A stretch of DNA of 64,000 bases from the NCBI RefSeq assembly GCF_018599195.1, contig NZ_JAHFVK010000001.1, forward strand, positions 806,001 through 870,000, written 5' to 3'. Within the stretch, counting starts at the first letter, position 1. Each line of letters begins with the position of its first letter. The position numbers and the translations under genes were made by a program. The DNA comes from Croceibacterium selenioxidans. Its GTDB lineage: Bacteria; Pseudomonadota; Alphaproteobacteria; Sphingomonadales; Sphingomonadaceae. The notes under the pieces are model-generated. The model ran no database searches. It was given only the letters and a program-made list of their open reading frames with translations, and was not told the origin of the DNA. Shown here piece by piece: positions 46,239-54,960 of the stretch.

Positions 46239-46938
46239 AACTCGCTCCATTGGCGTCAATTACCGCGCCGGTCATGCTTGGTGGGGCATCGAGTGCGCAG
46301 AACACGGCGATGCGGGCGATTTCGTCGGGCTCGGCCACGCGGCCGAGCGGAATGTCGGCCAGCAGGCCCGGCCCGCCCCGGCTGGAGAGATAGTCGTCCG
46401 CCATCGCAGTGTCGGTGAACCCGGGGGCAATGGCAAAGCTCAGGATTCCCTGGCTGGCGTAGGCACGGGCGATGGTCTTGTGCATTGCCAGCATGCCGCC
46501 TTTCGAGGCGGCGTAGTGCCAGTGTGCCGGCGAATCCCCGCGATGCGCGGCCCGGCTGGCGATGTGAACGAGCCGGCCGGCGCGCTCGCCTTCGAGCCAG
46601 TGCCTTACCGCGAACCGGCTCAACTGCGCTGCTGCGGTGAGGTTGACCCTCATTGTGTCCTCCCAGGCATCAAGCCAGGCGATGTCGGACGAATCGATTG
46701 AATTCGCAATGAATATGCCCGCGTTGTTGATTAGGCCGTCGATCTGGCCATCGGCGCGATCGAGCGCTCCTTGCCACACCATCTGCGGTGCCGGCGGATC
46801 GGCGAAGTCGGCCGCGATCGTATCGGCATCGCGCGCTGTGGTCGCCTGCTTTATCACGCGGACGCCGCGCGCCTGGAGCGCTTGGCAGATGGACTGGCCG
46901 ATTCCGCGGCTCGAGCCGGTGACGAGGATCGTGGGCAT
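46228..46938 (-). CDS. Short-chain dehydrogenase/reductase
   Basis: A 236-residue SDR. It has TGSSRGIGQSI near the N-terminus, INNAG near residue 71, and HIASRAAHRGDSPAHWHYAASKGG (residues ~124-147), which holds the catalytic Ser-Tyr-Lys. The C-terminus is MTGAVIDANGASYVR. Reaction unknown. It is the first gene of a leftward, tightly packed run SDR - metallo-beta-lactamase - prmA - DUF2459, with overlaps throughout, which suggests a single transcript. Confidence 0.88.
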   Translation of the reverse strand: MPTILVTGSSRGIGQSICQALQARGVRVIKQATTARDADTIAADFADPPAPQMVWQGALDRADGQIDGLINNAGIFIANSIDSSDIAWLDAWEDTMRVNLTAAAQLSRFAVRHWLEGERAGRLVHIASRAAHRGDSPAHWHYAASKGGMLAMHKTIARAYASQGILSFAIAPGFTDTAMADDYLSSRGGPGLLADIPLGRVAEPDEIARIAVFCALDAPPSMTGAVIDANGASYVR

Positions 46939-47058
46939 GGAGAATCCCTAGCCGCCACAGGCGGAATGGGAAAGCACAGGGGAAGTGCGCGGCACCCGAC
47001 TTGCCTCACGTGCCGCATCCGCTAAGGGAGGCCCACACTCACGATTACCGGATTTGCC

Positions 47059-47439
47059 ATGGCCCAACGCCCGCTTTCTCCGCACCTGTCGATCTGGAAA
47101 TGGGGGCCTGCCATGCTGGTCTCCATCCTGCACCGCGCCACTGGCGACGCGATGGCCCTGGTCGGCCTTCCGATCTTGCTCTGGTGGCTGGCGGCGCTGG
47201 CGAGCGGGCCGGAGGCTTATGCCTTTTTTGCCAACCTTGCGAACTCATGGGTCGGCTATATCGTGCTCGTCGGCATCAGCTGGTCGTTCTTCAACCACTT
47301 CGCTTCGGGCATCCGCCACTTCGTGATGGATATCGGCGCCGGGTACGCGGTCGATTCCAACAATCGCTGGTCGGTGCTCACCACCGTCAGCGGATTTGTC
47401 CTTACCGCGGCCTTCTGGGCCGTGATCGTGCTGCGATAG
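47059..47439 (+). CDS. sdhC: Succinate dehydrogenase cytochrome b556 subunit
   Basis: A 126-residue, three-helix membrane anchor of complex II. SILHRATGDAM (residues ~25-35) and the haem-ligand region NHFASGIRHFVMDIG (about residues 78-92) are diagnostic. It carries haem b and the quinone site with SdhD. First gene of sdhC-sdhD-sdhA. Confidence 0.94.
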   Translation: MAQRPLSPHLSIWKWGPAMLVSILHRATGDAMALVGLPILLWWLAALASGPEAYAFFANLANSWVGYIVLVGISWSFFNHFASGIRHFVMDIGAGYAVDSNNRWSVLTTVSGFVLTAAFWAVIVLR

Positions 47440-47447
47440 GATCTGAC

Positions 47448-47903
47448 ATGGGCAACGGAACTCCCATCGGACGCGTGCGGGGCCTTGGCTCGGCGCACCA
47501 CGGCGCCGAGCATTGGTTGCAGCAGCGCTACACCGCGGCGGGCAACCTGATCGTCGTCGGTTATCTGGTATTCTCGATTCTGCTGTTACCGGACATGTCC
47601 TACGCGACCGTGCGCGAATGGATGGCGGGCCTGGTGCCACCGGTGATGATCGCGCTGCTGATCGTCAGCGTGTTCTGGCATGCCCGGCTGGGCTTGCAGG
47701 TGCTTGTCGAAGACTACGTCCACCACCGGGGTGCCCGCTTTGGGGCGCTTCTCACCTTGAACCTCGCGGCCTTCTCGGGTGCCGCGTTCGGGTTGTTCTG
47801 CCTAGCACGGATCGTCATGAACATTGAGACCGAAGCCGCCCTCCAGTCGGCCATGGCGGCCGCGGCCGCTGCCTCCGCAGCATCTCAGGGAGGCGGGATG
47901 TGA
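47448..47903 (+). CDS. sdhD: Succinate dehydrogenase membrane anchor subunit
   Basis: A 151-residue protein with three membrane helices. [15 protein letters not shown] opens it, and [19 protein letters not shown] (about residues 78-96) carries the conserved haem histidine and quinone-site Asp-Tyr. The extra C-terminus is an alanine run ([15 protein letters not shown]). The ATG at 47448 is eight bases after sdhC; the upstream part of the same open frame is antisense or sdhC-overlapping and not used. Its stop overlaps the sdhA start. Confidence 0.9.
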   Translation: MGNGTPIGRVRGLGSAHHGAEHWLQQRYTAAGNLIVVGYLVFSILLLPDMSYATVREWMAGLVPPVMIALLIVSVFWHARLGLQVLVEDYVHHRGARFGALLTLNLAAFSGAAFGLFCLARIVMNIETEAALQSAMAAAAAASAASQGGGM

Positions 47904-49720
47904 GCGACGCTGCAACGCAACCCGCCTATAAGATCGTCGACCACACCTATGACGTCATCGTGGTCGGAGCCGGCGGCTCGGGCCTCCGCGCCACGATGGG
48001 AAGCGCCGAGGCGGGCCTCAAGACTGCGTGCATTACAAAGGTGTTCCCAACGCGCAGCCACACCGTGGCCGCGCAAGGCGGCATCGCGGCCAGCCTCGGC
48101 AACAACTCGCCCGACCATTGGACCTGGCACATGTACGACACCGTCAAGGGGTCGGACTGGCTGGGCGACCAGGACGCCATCGAGTACATGGTGCGCGAAG
48201 CGCCGAACGCGGTCTACGAACTGGAGCACGCCGGCGTGCCCTTCAGCCGCAATGCCAATGGCACGATCTACCAGCGGCCCTTCGGCGGACACATGCAAAA
48301 CATGGGCGAAGGCCCGCCCGTACAGCGCACCGCCGCGGCGGCCGACCGCACCGGCCACGCCATGCTCCATGCGCTTTACCAGCAGAGCCTGAAGTACGAC
48401 GCGGACTTCTTCATCGAATACTTCGCCATCGACCTGATCATGAGCGGCGGCAAATGCGTCGGCGTGGTCGCGCTGTGTCTGGATGACGGCTCAATTCACC
48501 GTTTCCGCGCCCAGGCCGTGGTTCTGGCCACGGGCGGCTACGGCCGCTGCTATTTCACCGCGACGAGTGCCCATACCTGCACCGGCGACGGTGGCGGCAT
48601 GGTCCTGCGCGCGGGCCTGCCCTTGCAGGACATGGAATTCGTGCAGTTCCACCCGACCGGCATCTATGGCGCTGGTGTGCTCATCACCGAAGGCGCGCGG
48701 GGCGAGGGCGGGTACCTGACCAACTCCGAAGGCGAGCGCTTCATGGAGCGTTACGCCCCGAGCGCAAAGGATCTCGCCAGCCGCGACGTCGTGTCGCGCT
48801 CAATGGCGCTGGAGATCCGCGAAGGCCGCGGCGTGGGCCCGAACAAGGACCACATCTTCCTCCACCTCGACCACATCGACCCCAAGGTGCTGGCCGAGCG
48901 ACTGCCGGGGATCACCGAAAGCGGCAAGATCTTCGCCGGCGTGGACCTGACTCGCCAGCCGCTGCCCGTCGTCCCGACGGTGCATTACAACATGGGCGGC
49001 ATTCCGACGAACTACCACGGCGAGGTCATGACCATCGACGCGGCCGGCAATCCGGAATCGGTCGTGCCGGGCTTGTTCGCGGTTGGTGAGGCGGCGTGTG
49101 TTTCGGTCCACGGCGCGAACCGTCTCGGTTCGAACTCGCTGATCGATCTCGTGGTCTTTGGCCGAGCGACCGGGCATCGCTTGAAAGAACTGCTCAAGCC
49201 GAACGCGGCCCAGGAGGAACTTCCAAAGGATAGTGCGGACCTCGCTCTGACCCGCCTCGATCACTTCCGCAACGCCAAGGGCAGCACGCCGACGGCAGCG
49301 ATCCGGACCGACATGCAGCGCTGCATGAGCCAGCACGCGGCGGTGTTCCGCACCGACGAACTTATGGCCGAAGGCAAGGCCAAGCTCGGTGAGATCTACC
49401 AGCGGATGCAGGACGTGTCGGTCACCGACCGTTCGTTGATCTGGAACTCGGACCTCGTAGAGACGCTCGAGCTCGACAACCTGATCTCACAGGCCACTGT
49501 GACGCTCCACGGCGCGCACAACCGCAAGGAAAGCCGCGGTGCCCACGCACACGAGGATTTCCCGGAACGCGACGACAAGAACTGGATGAAGCACACTGCG
49601 ACCTGGTTCGAAGGCTGGGGTGGCAAGGGCGGCGCGGTCAAGATCGATTACCGCCCAGTCCATGAATACACGCTCACCGACGACGTTGAGTACATCAAGC
49701 CGAAGAAGCGAGTCTACTAA
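47900..49720 (+). CDS. sdhA: Succinate dehydrogenase flavoprotein subunit
   Basis: 606 residues, full length. The FAD-binding [12 protein letters not shown] lies near residue 22, the covalent FAD-histidine motif [11 protein letters not shown] near residue 52, and the substrate-site [14 protein letters not shown] and [15 protein letters not shown] segments follow. It oxidises succinate to fumarate. The GTG start overlaps the sdhD stop (GTGA). The iron-sulfur subunit gene sdhB is not downstream as would be expected, nor elsewhere in the window. Confidence 0.97.
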   Translation: MSDAATQPAYKIVDHTYDVIVVGAGGSGLRATMGSAEAGLKTACITKVFPTRSHTVAAQGGIAASLGNNSPDHWTWHMYDTVKGSDWLGDQDAIEYMVREAPNAVYELEHAGVPFSRNANGTIYQRPFGGHMQNMGEGPPVQRTAAAADRTGHAMLHALYQQSLKYDADFFIEYFAIDLIMSGGKCVGVVALCLDDGSIHRFRAQAVVLATGGYGRCYFTATSAHTCTGDGGGMVLRAGLPLQDMEFVQFHPTGIYGAGVLITEGARGEGGYLTNSEGERFMERYAPSAKDLASRDVVSRSMALEIREGRGVGPNKDHIFLHLDHIDPKVLAERLPGITESGKIFAGVDLTRQPLPVVPTVHYNMGGIPTNYHGEVMTIDAAGNPESVVPGLFAVGEAACVSVHGANRLGSNSLIDLVVFGRATGHRLKELLKPNAAQEELPKDSADLALTRLDHFRNAKGSTPTAAIRTDMQRCMSQHAAVFRTDELMAEGKAKLGEIYQRMQDVSVTDRSLIWNSDLVETLELDNLISQATVTLHGAHNRKESRGAHAHEDFPERDDKNWMKHTATWFEGWGGKGGAVKIDYRPVHEYTLTDDVEYIKPKKRVY

Positions 49721-49996
49721 GGCTGACTCCCACCGAAAGGTGCGTCGGGATCCATGCGTTCGTGCAATACACGGGCGACTTCGACCGCATGGTCCCCGAC
49801 CAGATAGAAGACCAGGTGGTGTCCAGTGCGCAGCCGCCTAGCAACAGATACCGCTGGTTCGGTCTGGTCGAAGCCTGTGCCTTGCTCACCCCCAGAACAA
49901 CGCGGCCGGCTGGTTTGAGCAAGCTGCGCTAGTCGCTTGTCTCCCGCTGGAAGGAGGGGAAATCCCGATGTCCGCCTCAGATCGAGGCTGATAGCC
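49717..49996 (-). pseudogene. Decayed ParE/RelE-type toxin gene
   Basis: Antisense to the sdhA end and the following spacer. One frame carries a convincing ParE C-terminus, RRLRTGHHLVFYLVGDHAV then EVARVLHERMD, down to a stop at 49717. The N-terminal motif of such toxins (QPRSEADI, near 49975-49990) is in another frame, and the central helix is not recognisable, so a frameshift and a deletion are implied. No antitoxin gene is present upstream. Confidence 0.55.
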
Positions 49997-50028
49997 CACC
50001 TCGGGAAACACCCGGGGGACGGCGCGTG

Positions 50029-50553
50029 ATGGAAAAGTTCGAAGACACGTTCGAAAAAGCCCTGTTCATGGCCCGCTGGCTGGCGGCGCCGATCTACGTC
50101 GGGCTGATTTTCTGCCTGTTGATGCTGCTGGTGATCCTGGTCAAATACCTTTGGCTGATTTCGACAAGGTTGCTGACAATCAACGTCCACGATGCCGTGG
50201 TCGCGACACTGTCCTTCATCGACCTGGCGCTAATCGCGAACTTGATCCTCATCGTGCTGTACACCGGCTATGTCAGCTTCGTTTCCCGCATCAATATCGA
50301 GGAACATACGGATCGGCCGGCGTGGCTCGGCAAGGTCGATTTCAATGGGCTCAAGATCAAGCTCTTCGCCTCGATCGTCGCCATCACCGGGATCGAGTTG
50401 CTCAAGGCCTTCATGGATTTGCGCGAAAGCGGCCACGTCAATGAGGCCGCGCTCCGCTGGCTCGTCACGATTCACGCCGTATTCCTGGTGACCACGGTAG
50501 CATCCGCCCTGAGCCAGCTCCTGTCGGAGAAAGCCGAGCGCGGATCGCACTAG
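50029..50553 (+). CDS. YqhA/UPF0114 (TIGR00645) family membrane protein
   Basis: A 174-residue membrane protein. It starts MEKFEDTFEKALFMARWLAAPIYVGL and has about four helices (residues ~18-45, 60-85, 105-130 and 145-160). IDLALIANLILIVLYTGYVSFVSRI and LKIKLFASIVAITGIELLKAFMDL are typical of the family. Function unknown. A GTG one codon earlier (50026) is also possible. It stands where sdhB would usually be found. Confidence 0.85.
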   Translation: MEKFEDTFEKALFMARWLAAPIYVGLIFCLLMLLVILVKYLWLISTRLLTINVHDAVVATLSFIDLALIANLILIVLYTGYVSFVSRINIEEHTDRPAWLGKVDFNGLKIKLFASIVAITGIELLKAFMDLRESGHVNEAALRWLVTIHAVFLVTTVASALSQLLSEKAERGSH

Positions 50554-50557
50554 CTCC

Positions 50558-51169
50558 TTATTGGGTGGCCGCTTCCACGCGGCGAGCCGAGATGATCTTC
50601 ACCGGCTCGGCGATCATCTGACCCTTCATCCAGCCTTCGCCTTTGTCAGGGTCTAGCGGGGCGTTGTAGATGGCCAGCACGACATCCATTCCTTGAACGA
50701 CGTGACCGAAGGCGGCGTAGCCCTCGCGAAAGGTCTCGTCCTCGCTTGCGGGATTGGCGTCGAGGCCGTGTTGCGGGGTGACCATGATCGAGAAGTCCCC
50801 GGTCGCCGTGCCGGGCTCGTAGCGAGCCATGGAGATCGCGCCGGCCGTGTGCTTCACACCGGTGGCGCTCGTGCGTTCGTGGGCGATCGGCGGCAGGATG
50901 CGTTCCGGATCGAACTGTGTGCCGCCCTGGATAAGGCCGTCGGGCTTGTCCTTGCTAAGCTGCATCGAGCGGTAAAATACCGTGCCGTCGAGTCGCTTTT
51001 CGTCCACGTAGCGGAGGAAGTTTGCGGCGGTAATCGGGGCGCGTTCCGTCTCCAGCGCAATGACGATGTCGCCCTTTTCGGTTGTCAGGATGATGTCGGT
51101 GGTGGCCTGCGCAAAAGCGGATACCGGGCTGAGGGCCAAGGCTGCGGCCAAGACGAATCGATAGGTCAT
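50558..51169 (-). CDS. Periplasmic peptidyl-prolyl cis-trans isomerase, cyclophilin type
   Basis: A 203-residue exported cyclophilin. The signal peptide is MTYRFVLAAALALSPVSAFAQ. The mature domain shows TEKGDIVIALETERAPITAANFL, LIQGGTQF and AAFGHVVQGMDVVLAI, but the usual active-site Arg/Phe motif is divergent (FYRSMQ, GDFSIMV). It assists folding of exported proteins. ATG 51169 is used; the longer frame lacks sense. It converges on the YqhA gene, four bases apart. Confidence 0.86.
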   Translation of the reverse strand: MTYRFVLAAALALSPVSAFAQATTDIILTTEKGDIVIALETERAPITAANFLRYVDEKRLDGTVFYRSMQLSKDKPDGLIQGGTQFDPERILPPIAHERTSATGVKHTAGAISMARYEPGTATGDFSIMVTPQHGLDANPASEDETFREGYAAFGHVVQGMDVVLAIYNAPLDPDKGEGWMKGQMIAEPVKIISARRVEAATQ

Positions 51170-51253
51170 AGGCGGACTATCGCCACAAGCGTATGCACTT
51201 GCCAGGCCCGAAAATGGCGTGGCTTTCCCGCCGAGAATACCTATTTGGCGAAC

Positions 51254-51754
51254 ATGACGCAGAGCAATGAACGGCAGATCCCGAGCGCGGCCGAACGGCG
51301 CGCCCACATCGAGGCCCTGCGCGAGCGCAAGCGGGCTGAGGCCGAAGCGATCGGCGTCGATGCGGACTATATCTCAAGCTTCGTCGAGCGGTTCTACGGC
51401 AAGATACGCGACGACGACCTGCTCGGGCCGATCTTTGCCGAGCGCATAGGCGACTGGCCGACGCACCTGGATCGGATGAAGGGCTTCTGGCGCTCCGTGC
51501 TTCACGCGAGCGGTGAGTTTGCCGGCAATCCCATGGTCAAGCACATCGCCATACCCGGATTGGAAGAGCGCCATTTCGCCCACTGGCTGCAGTTGTTCTA
51601 CGCGACCTTGCGCGAGAAGGAGCCACATGGCGAAGCGATGCAGGAAGTGGCGAACCGGGCGCGGATGATCGCCGATAGCTTGCTCACCGGGATCGCCACG
51701 CAACGCCGTGGCCTCGCCGGTGCGCGGGCTGGCGAGAAATTGCCGCGACTCTAG
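51254..51754 (+). CDS. Group III truncated haemoglobin
   Basis: A 166-residue globin. It has DADYISSFVERFYGKIRDDDLLGPIFAERIGDW (helices B to E), MKGFWRSVLHASGEFAGNP, and the proximal-histidine region LEERHFAHWLQLFYATL (about residue 105), which together fit group III. The group binds oxygen or NO; a role in NO or redox stress is inferred. It has a 20-residue charged N-terminal leader and a Gly/Arg/Ala tail. It ends three bases before the stop of the TetR gene. Confidence 0.85.
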   Translation: MTQSNERQIPSAAERRAHIEALRERKRAEAEAIGVDADYISSFVERFYGKIRDDDLLGPIFAERIGDWPTHLDRMKGFWRSVLHASGEFAGNPMVKHIAIPGLEERHFAHWLQLFYATLREKEPHGEAMQEVANRARMIADSLLTGIATQRRGLAGARAGEKLPRL

Positions 51755-51757
51755 ACT

Positions 51758-52408
51758 TCAGGCGACGCCGTAGGTCGTCTTGACCATGTCGCGGAATAGC
51801 CGAAGCTGCCGCCCCATCAGCGCGCGATCGTCGAGCGCCTTGGCGAGCACGATAGCTCCTTCGACAATCGCGCTGAGGGCATCGGCCAGGGCCAGGCGGT
51901 GCAATGGCGTGACCGGCTGGTGCTTGCGGTCGATCGCTTCGAGCCAGGCCAGAAAGCGCTCGCGCCAGCGCATGACAGCCTCGCTGTTCAGCCGACGGAC
52001 CTCCGCGTCGAACACTTGCTCCTGATAGACAACCGCCGCCACCAGGCATCCCGGATGGAGCGCGTCCATCTCGTCCACCAGTTCGGCATAGAGGTTGAGG
52101 AACAGGAGGAACTGCTGGAGCGGATCGTCGACAAGTTGTTCGGCACGCGCCTTGAGGCTGTCGATGACCGCGTCATCCTCCGCCAGGAATCGTACGAGCA
52201 GCTGGCGGGCGAGGTCGCTCTTGTCGCGGAAGTGATAGAAGAACCCGCTCTTGGTGATGCCGGTCGCTTCGACCAGCTCGTCGATCGAGGTTCCGGCAAA
52301 GCCCTTCTGGATGATCGAGTCGTACGCAGCGTCCAGGATGCGCGCCTTCGTGCGCTCTCCCTTGCTGGACGCCGATGACTGTACTTGTGGTACGGTTTCG
52401 AGATTCAT
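51758..52408 (-). CDS. TetR family transcriptional regulator
   Basis: A 216-residue repressor-like protein. The N-terminal HTH is KGERTKARILDAAYDSI then GTSIDELVEATGITKSGFFYHFRDKSDLARQLL (residues ~17-66). The C-terminal ligand domain is helical with a cysteine (HPGCLVAAVVYQEQ), typical of TetR_C-type acyl or aromatic sensors. It is divergent from the fatty-acid hydroxylase gene. Two palindromes in the spacer next to that gene are good operator candidates. ATG 52408 is used instead of an earlier in-frame ATG. Confidence 0.88.
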   Translation of the reverse strand: MNLETVPQVQSSASSKGERTKARILDAAYDSIIQKGFAGTSIDELVEATGITKSGFFYHFRDKSDLARQLLVRFLAEDDAVIDSLKARAEQLVDDPLQQFLLFLNLYAELVDEMDALHPGCLVAAVVYQEQVFDAEVRRLNSEAVMRWRERFLAWLEAIDRKHQPVTPLHRLALADALSAIVEGAIVLAKALDDRALMGRQLRLFRDMVKTTYGVA

Positions 52409-52514
52409 CGCCAACCCCTGCAACCCACCAGGTCGCGCCAACCCGCGGAAATCCTATACCGCCGGGGCGAAAATGAAAACCGACCGCGTTGCTTCTATTC
52501 GGACGGGGAACAGG

Positions 52515-52550
52515 GGAGTAGATTGTACTCCAATTCCATTGGGGGAATTG
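52515..52550. promoter_or_regulatory. Two adjoining palindromes, candidate TetR operator
   Basis: GGAGTA-gattg-TACTCC (52515-52531) is a perfect 6-bp inverted repeat with a 5-base spacer. It is followed at once by CAATTCC-attggg-GGAATTG (52531-52550), a perfect 7-bp inverted repeat. The second palindrome contains the GGGGGAA that serves as ribosome-binding site for the hydroxylase gene (ATG 52555). A bound repressor would therefore block transcription, and a hairpin could mask the site. Confidence 0.5.
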
Positions 52551-52554
52551 CAAG

Positions 52555-53277
52555 ATGCTCGGCACCTATCACTTGATTGCAGCGGCCATGTTCGCAGTCT
52601 TTATCGCGCTCGACATGATCGGACGGGCACGCAGCTTCCCGGATGTGCCTTACTGGCGGGCCAAGGGCATCTTCTTCACCCTCGCCTATTTTGCTGTGGC
52701 GACCTATTCACCTTTGCTGTGGGACACCTTCCTTGGGCAGTACCAGCTGCTGAACGGATCGGCCTGGCCCTTTGCGGTGCAAGTGGCGGTTGGATTCCTG
52801 TTCTACGAGTTCCTGATCTACGCCTGGCATCGCACGATGCACACCTATCAGCCGATCTGGCGGTGGTTCCACCAGATGCACCACAGTGCCGAGCGCGTGG
52901 ACATCTGGGGCGCGTTCTTCTTCCATCCGTTCGACATGATCGGCTGGGCCCTGCTTGGCAGCTTCGCGCTCGTCCTAGGTATCGGATTGAGCCCCGAAGC
53001 CACGCTGGTCGTCGTGGTTGCAGCGACCTTCTGCACCATGTTCCAGCACACCAATGTCCGCACGCCGCGCTGGATCGGCTATTTCGTCACCCGGCCGGAG
53101 AGCCATTCGGTCCACCATCAGCGCGGGGTGCATGCGTACAATTACGGCGATATCCCGATCTTCGACATCCTCTTCGGCACCTTCCGCAACCCGCGCGAAT
53201 GGCAGGAGGAGGCGGGTTTCTTCGACGGCTCCTCGCGCAAGATGGGCGCGATGCTGGTCGGGAAGGAGATTGCCTGA
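52555..53277 (+). CDS. Sterol desaturase/fatty acid hydroxylase family protein
   Basis: A 240-residue di-iron membrane enzyme. Four or five hydrophobic segments surround the three histidine boxes: HRTMH (about residue 94), HQMHH (about 107) and HSVHH (about 184), plus FQHTNVRTP between. Relatives hydroxylate or desaturate sterols, fatty acids or carotenoids. No electron-donor gene is adjacent. It is probably controlled by the divergent TetR protein. It converges on the FMN dehydrogenase gene, one base apart. Confidence 0.87.
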   Translation: MLGTYHLIAAAMFAVFIALDMIGRARSFPDVPYWRAKGIFFTLAYFAVATYSPLLWDTFLGQYQLLNGSAWPFAVQVAVGFLFYEFLIYAWHRTMHTYQPIWRWFHQMHHSAERVDIWGAFFFHPFDMIGWALLGSFALVLGIGLSPEATLVVVVAATFCTMFQHTNVRTPRWIGYFVTRPESHSVHHQRGVHAYNYGDIPIFDILFGTFRNPREWQEEAGFFDGSSRKMGAMLVGKEIA

Positions 53278-53278
53278 G

Positions 53279-54454
53279 CTAGCGGCGCGGGCGCAGGTTC
53301 TCACGGTTGAGCTGGTCGATCCGGGTCACGCCCATCAGCTTCATGTCCCGCACGATCTCGGCTTCAAGAAGACCGAGCGCGCGTTCGACGCCCGCCTGGC
53401 CCGCCGCCGCCAGGGCGTAGAGGTAGAGGCGGCCCCCGGATACCGCCGTCGCGCCCAGGCTGAGCGCCTTGAGTACGTGGCTCCCGCGCCGGACTCCCCC
53501 GTCGAGGATGACTTCCATCCTGTCCCCGACCGCATCGACGATCTCCGCGAGCTGGTCGAACGGAGCGCGACTGCCGTCAAGCTGGCGGCCGCCGTGGTTC
53601 GAGATCATGATCGCGTCTACACCCATATCGGCCGCGCGGCGGGCGTCCGCGACTGACATCACGCCTTTGAGGCAGAACTTCCCACCCCAGTCGTCACGCA
53701 GCTTCTCGGCCGCCGCCCAGTCCATCGACTGGTCGAGCATGGAGTTGAAATACTCCGCCACCGACAGGGCGAAATTGCTGCCTTCCTTCACATGGTCCTT
53801 GAGATTCGAGAGTTCGAACTTCTCGCGAAACAGGTAGTCGAAAGTCCAACGCGGCTTGGCGGCGTAGGACAGCGCGCTCGCGGCGGTGATACGGGGCGGG
53901 CTGGTGAAGCCGGTGCGCAGGCATCGCTCGCGATTGCCCCCGACGATCGTATCGACCGTGAGGGTGATCGCGTCGAACTTGGCTGCGCGCGCTTTCTCCA
54001 GCAGCGCGGCGTTCAACCCCTTGTCCTTGTGGTAGTAGTACTGGAGCATCTTGGGCCCGGTGTAGTTGGCCCCGATCTCCCCGATCCCGACGCTGGCCAG
54101 GCTCGAGATGCCGAACCACAACCCGAACTTCTCGGCCGCCGCTGCGACGGCTCGCTCGCCCTGCCAGTGGAACAACCGCTGGAGCGCGGTGGGCGAGAGC
54201 ATCAGTGGCAGACGCGATGTCTTGCCAAGCACGGTTACCGAGGGATCGATATGTTCGACCCCCGCGAGGACGTTGGGCACCAGGTCCACGTCTTCGAACG
54301 CAGTGGTGTTGCGGTCCTTGGTTCGTTCGTCATCGGCGGCGCCATCGATATAGTGAAATACCGGGAAGGGCAGCCTGCGCTGAGCCAGGGCGCGGAAATC
54401 GTCGATCTTGTGGCAATCCGACAACCTGCGGACCCCGTAGCGTAAATCACTCAT
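53279..54454 (-). CDS. FMN-dependent alpha-hydroxy-acid dehydrogenase
   Basis: A 391-residue flavoenzyme of the lactate/glycolate/mandelate dehydrogenase group. FHYIDGAADDE is near residue 34, LPLMLSPTALQRLFH carries FMN contacts, and the catalytic ISNHGGRQLDGSRAP (about residue 270) and DGGVRRGSHVLKALSLGA are typical. LldD-type L-lactate dehydrogenase is the closest broad call, but the substrate is not fixed by the motifs. ATG 54454 (MSDLRYGVRRLSDC) is the likely start. Confidence 0.87.
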   Translation of the reverse strand: MSDLRYGVRRLSDCHKIDDFRALAQRRLPFPVFHYIDGAADDERTKDRNTTAFEDVDLVPNVLAGVEHIDPSVTVLGKTSRLPLMLSPTALQRLFHWQGERAVAAAAEKFGLWFGISSLASVGIGEIGANYTGPKMLQYYYHKDKGLNAALLEKARAAKFDAITLTVDTIVGGNRERCLRTGFTSPPRITAASALSYAAKPRWTFDYLFREKFELSNLKDHVKEGSNFALSVAEYFNSMLDQSMDWAAAEKLRDDWGGKFCLKGVMSVADARRAADMGVDAIMISNHGGRQLDGSRAPFDQLAEIVDAVGDRMEVILDGGVRRGSHVLKALSLGATAVSGGRLYLYALAAAGQAGVERALGLLEAEIVRDMKLMGVTRIDQLNRENLRPRR

Positions 54455-54570
54455 GGGCCGCGACCCTAGCGTTCGTCGCTTACCTTTCAAGTTGTTCATC
54501 TACGCTTCATGTTTACAGACGTAGTCGACGGGCCTATAACCTAAGGTGATCGTTCAACAGGGAGAGCGAT

Positions 54571-54960
54571 GTGACCGAAGCCAGCGAACCGATTGCCGAA
54601 CGGATCAGCGACGCCGAACACGCGGTGATGGAAGCCCTGTGGGAGAAGAGCCCGCAGACCGCAGTCGAAGTCTGCGACTCCGTCTGTGAGCAGCGCGGTT
54701 GGACGATGCCGACGGTCAAGACGCTGCTATCCCGCCTGGTCGCCAAGGGCGCGGTTTCTACCGAGCCCGAAGGGCGCCGGTTCCTCTACACCCCGCTTAT
54801 TGAGCGCGCCGAATATGTCGGCGGTGAATCGCGCCGCCTGGTGGATCGACTGTTCGGCGGCCGCGCCGCGCCTCTGTTCGCGCAGTTGGCTGAAGCCGAA
54901 GCGCTTTCCGACGACGACATCACCGAGATCGAGCGACTCCTGAAGGAGATGCGGAAATGA
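54571..54960 (+). CDS. BlaI/MecI/CopY family transcriptional repressor
   Basis: A 129-residue winged-helix repressor. ISDAEHAVMEALWEKSPQTAVEV (residues ~12-34) and WTMPTVKTLLSRLVAKGAVSTEPEGRRFLYTP (residues ~48-80) form the DNA-binding domain of the BlaI family, and the C-terminal dimerisation helices follow. BlaI proteins are released from DNA by cleavage after a BlaR1-type sensor is activated. The GTG start is preceded by GGGAGAG. It overlaps the sensor gene by four bases (ATGA). Confidence 0.92.
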   Translation: MTEASEPIAERISDAEHAVMEALWEKSPQTAVEVCDSVCEQRGWTMPTVKTLLSRLVAKGAVSTEPEGRRFLYTPLIERAEYVGGESRRLVDRLFGGRAAPLFAQLAEAEALSDDDITEIERLLKEMRK

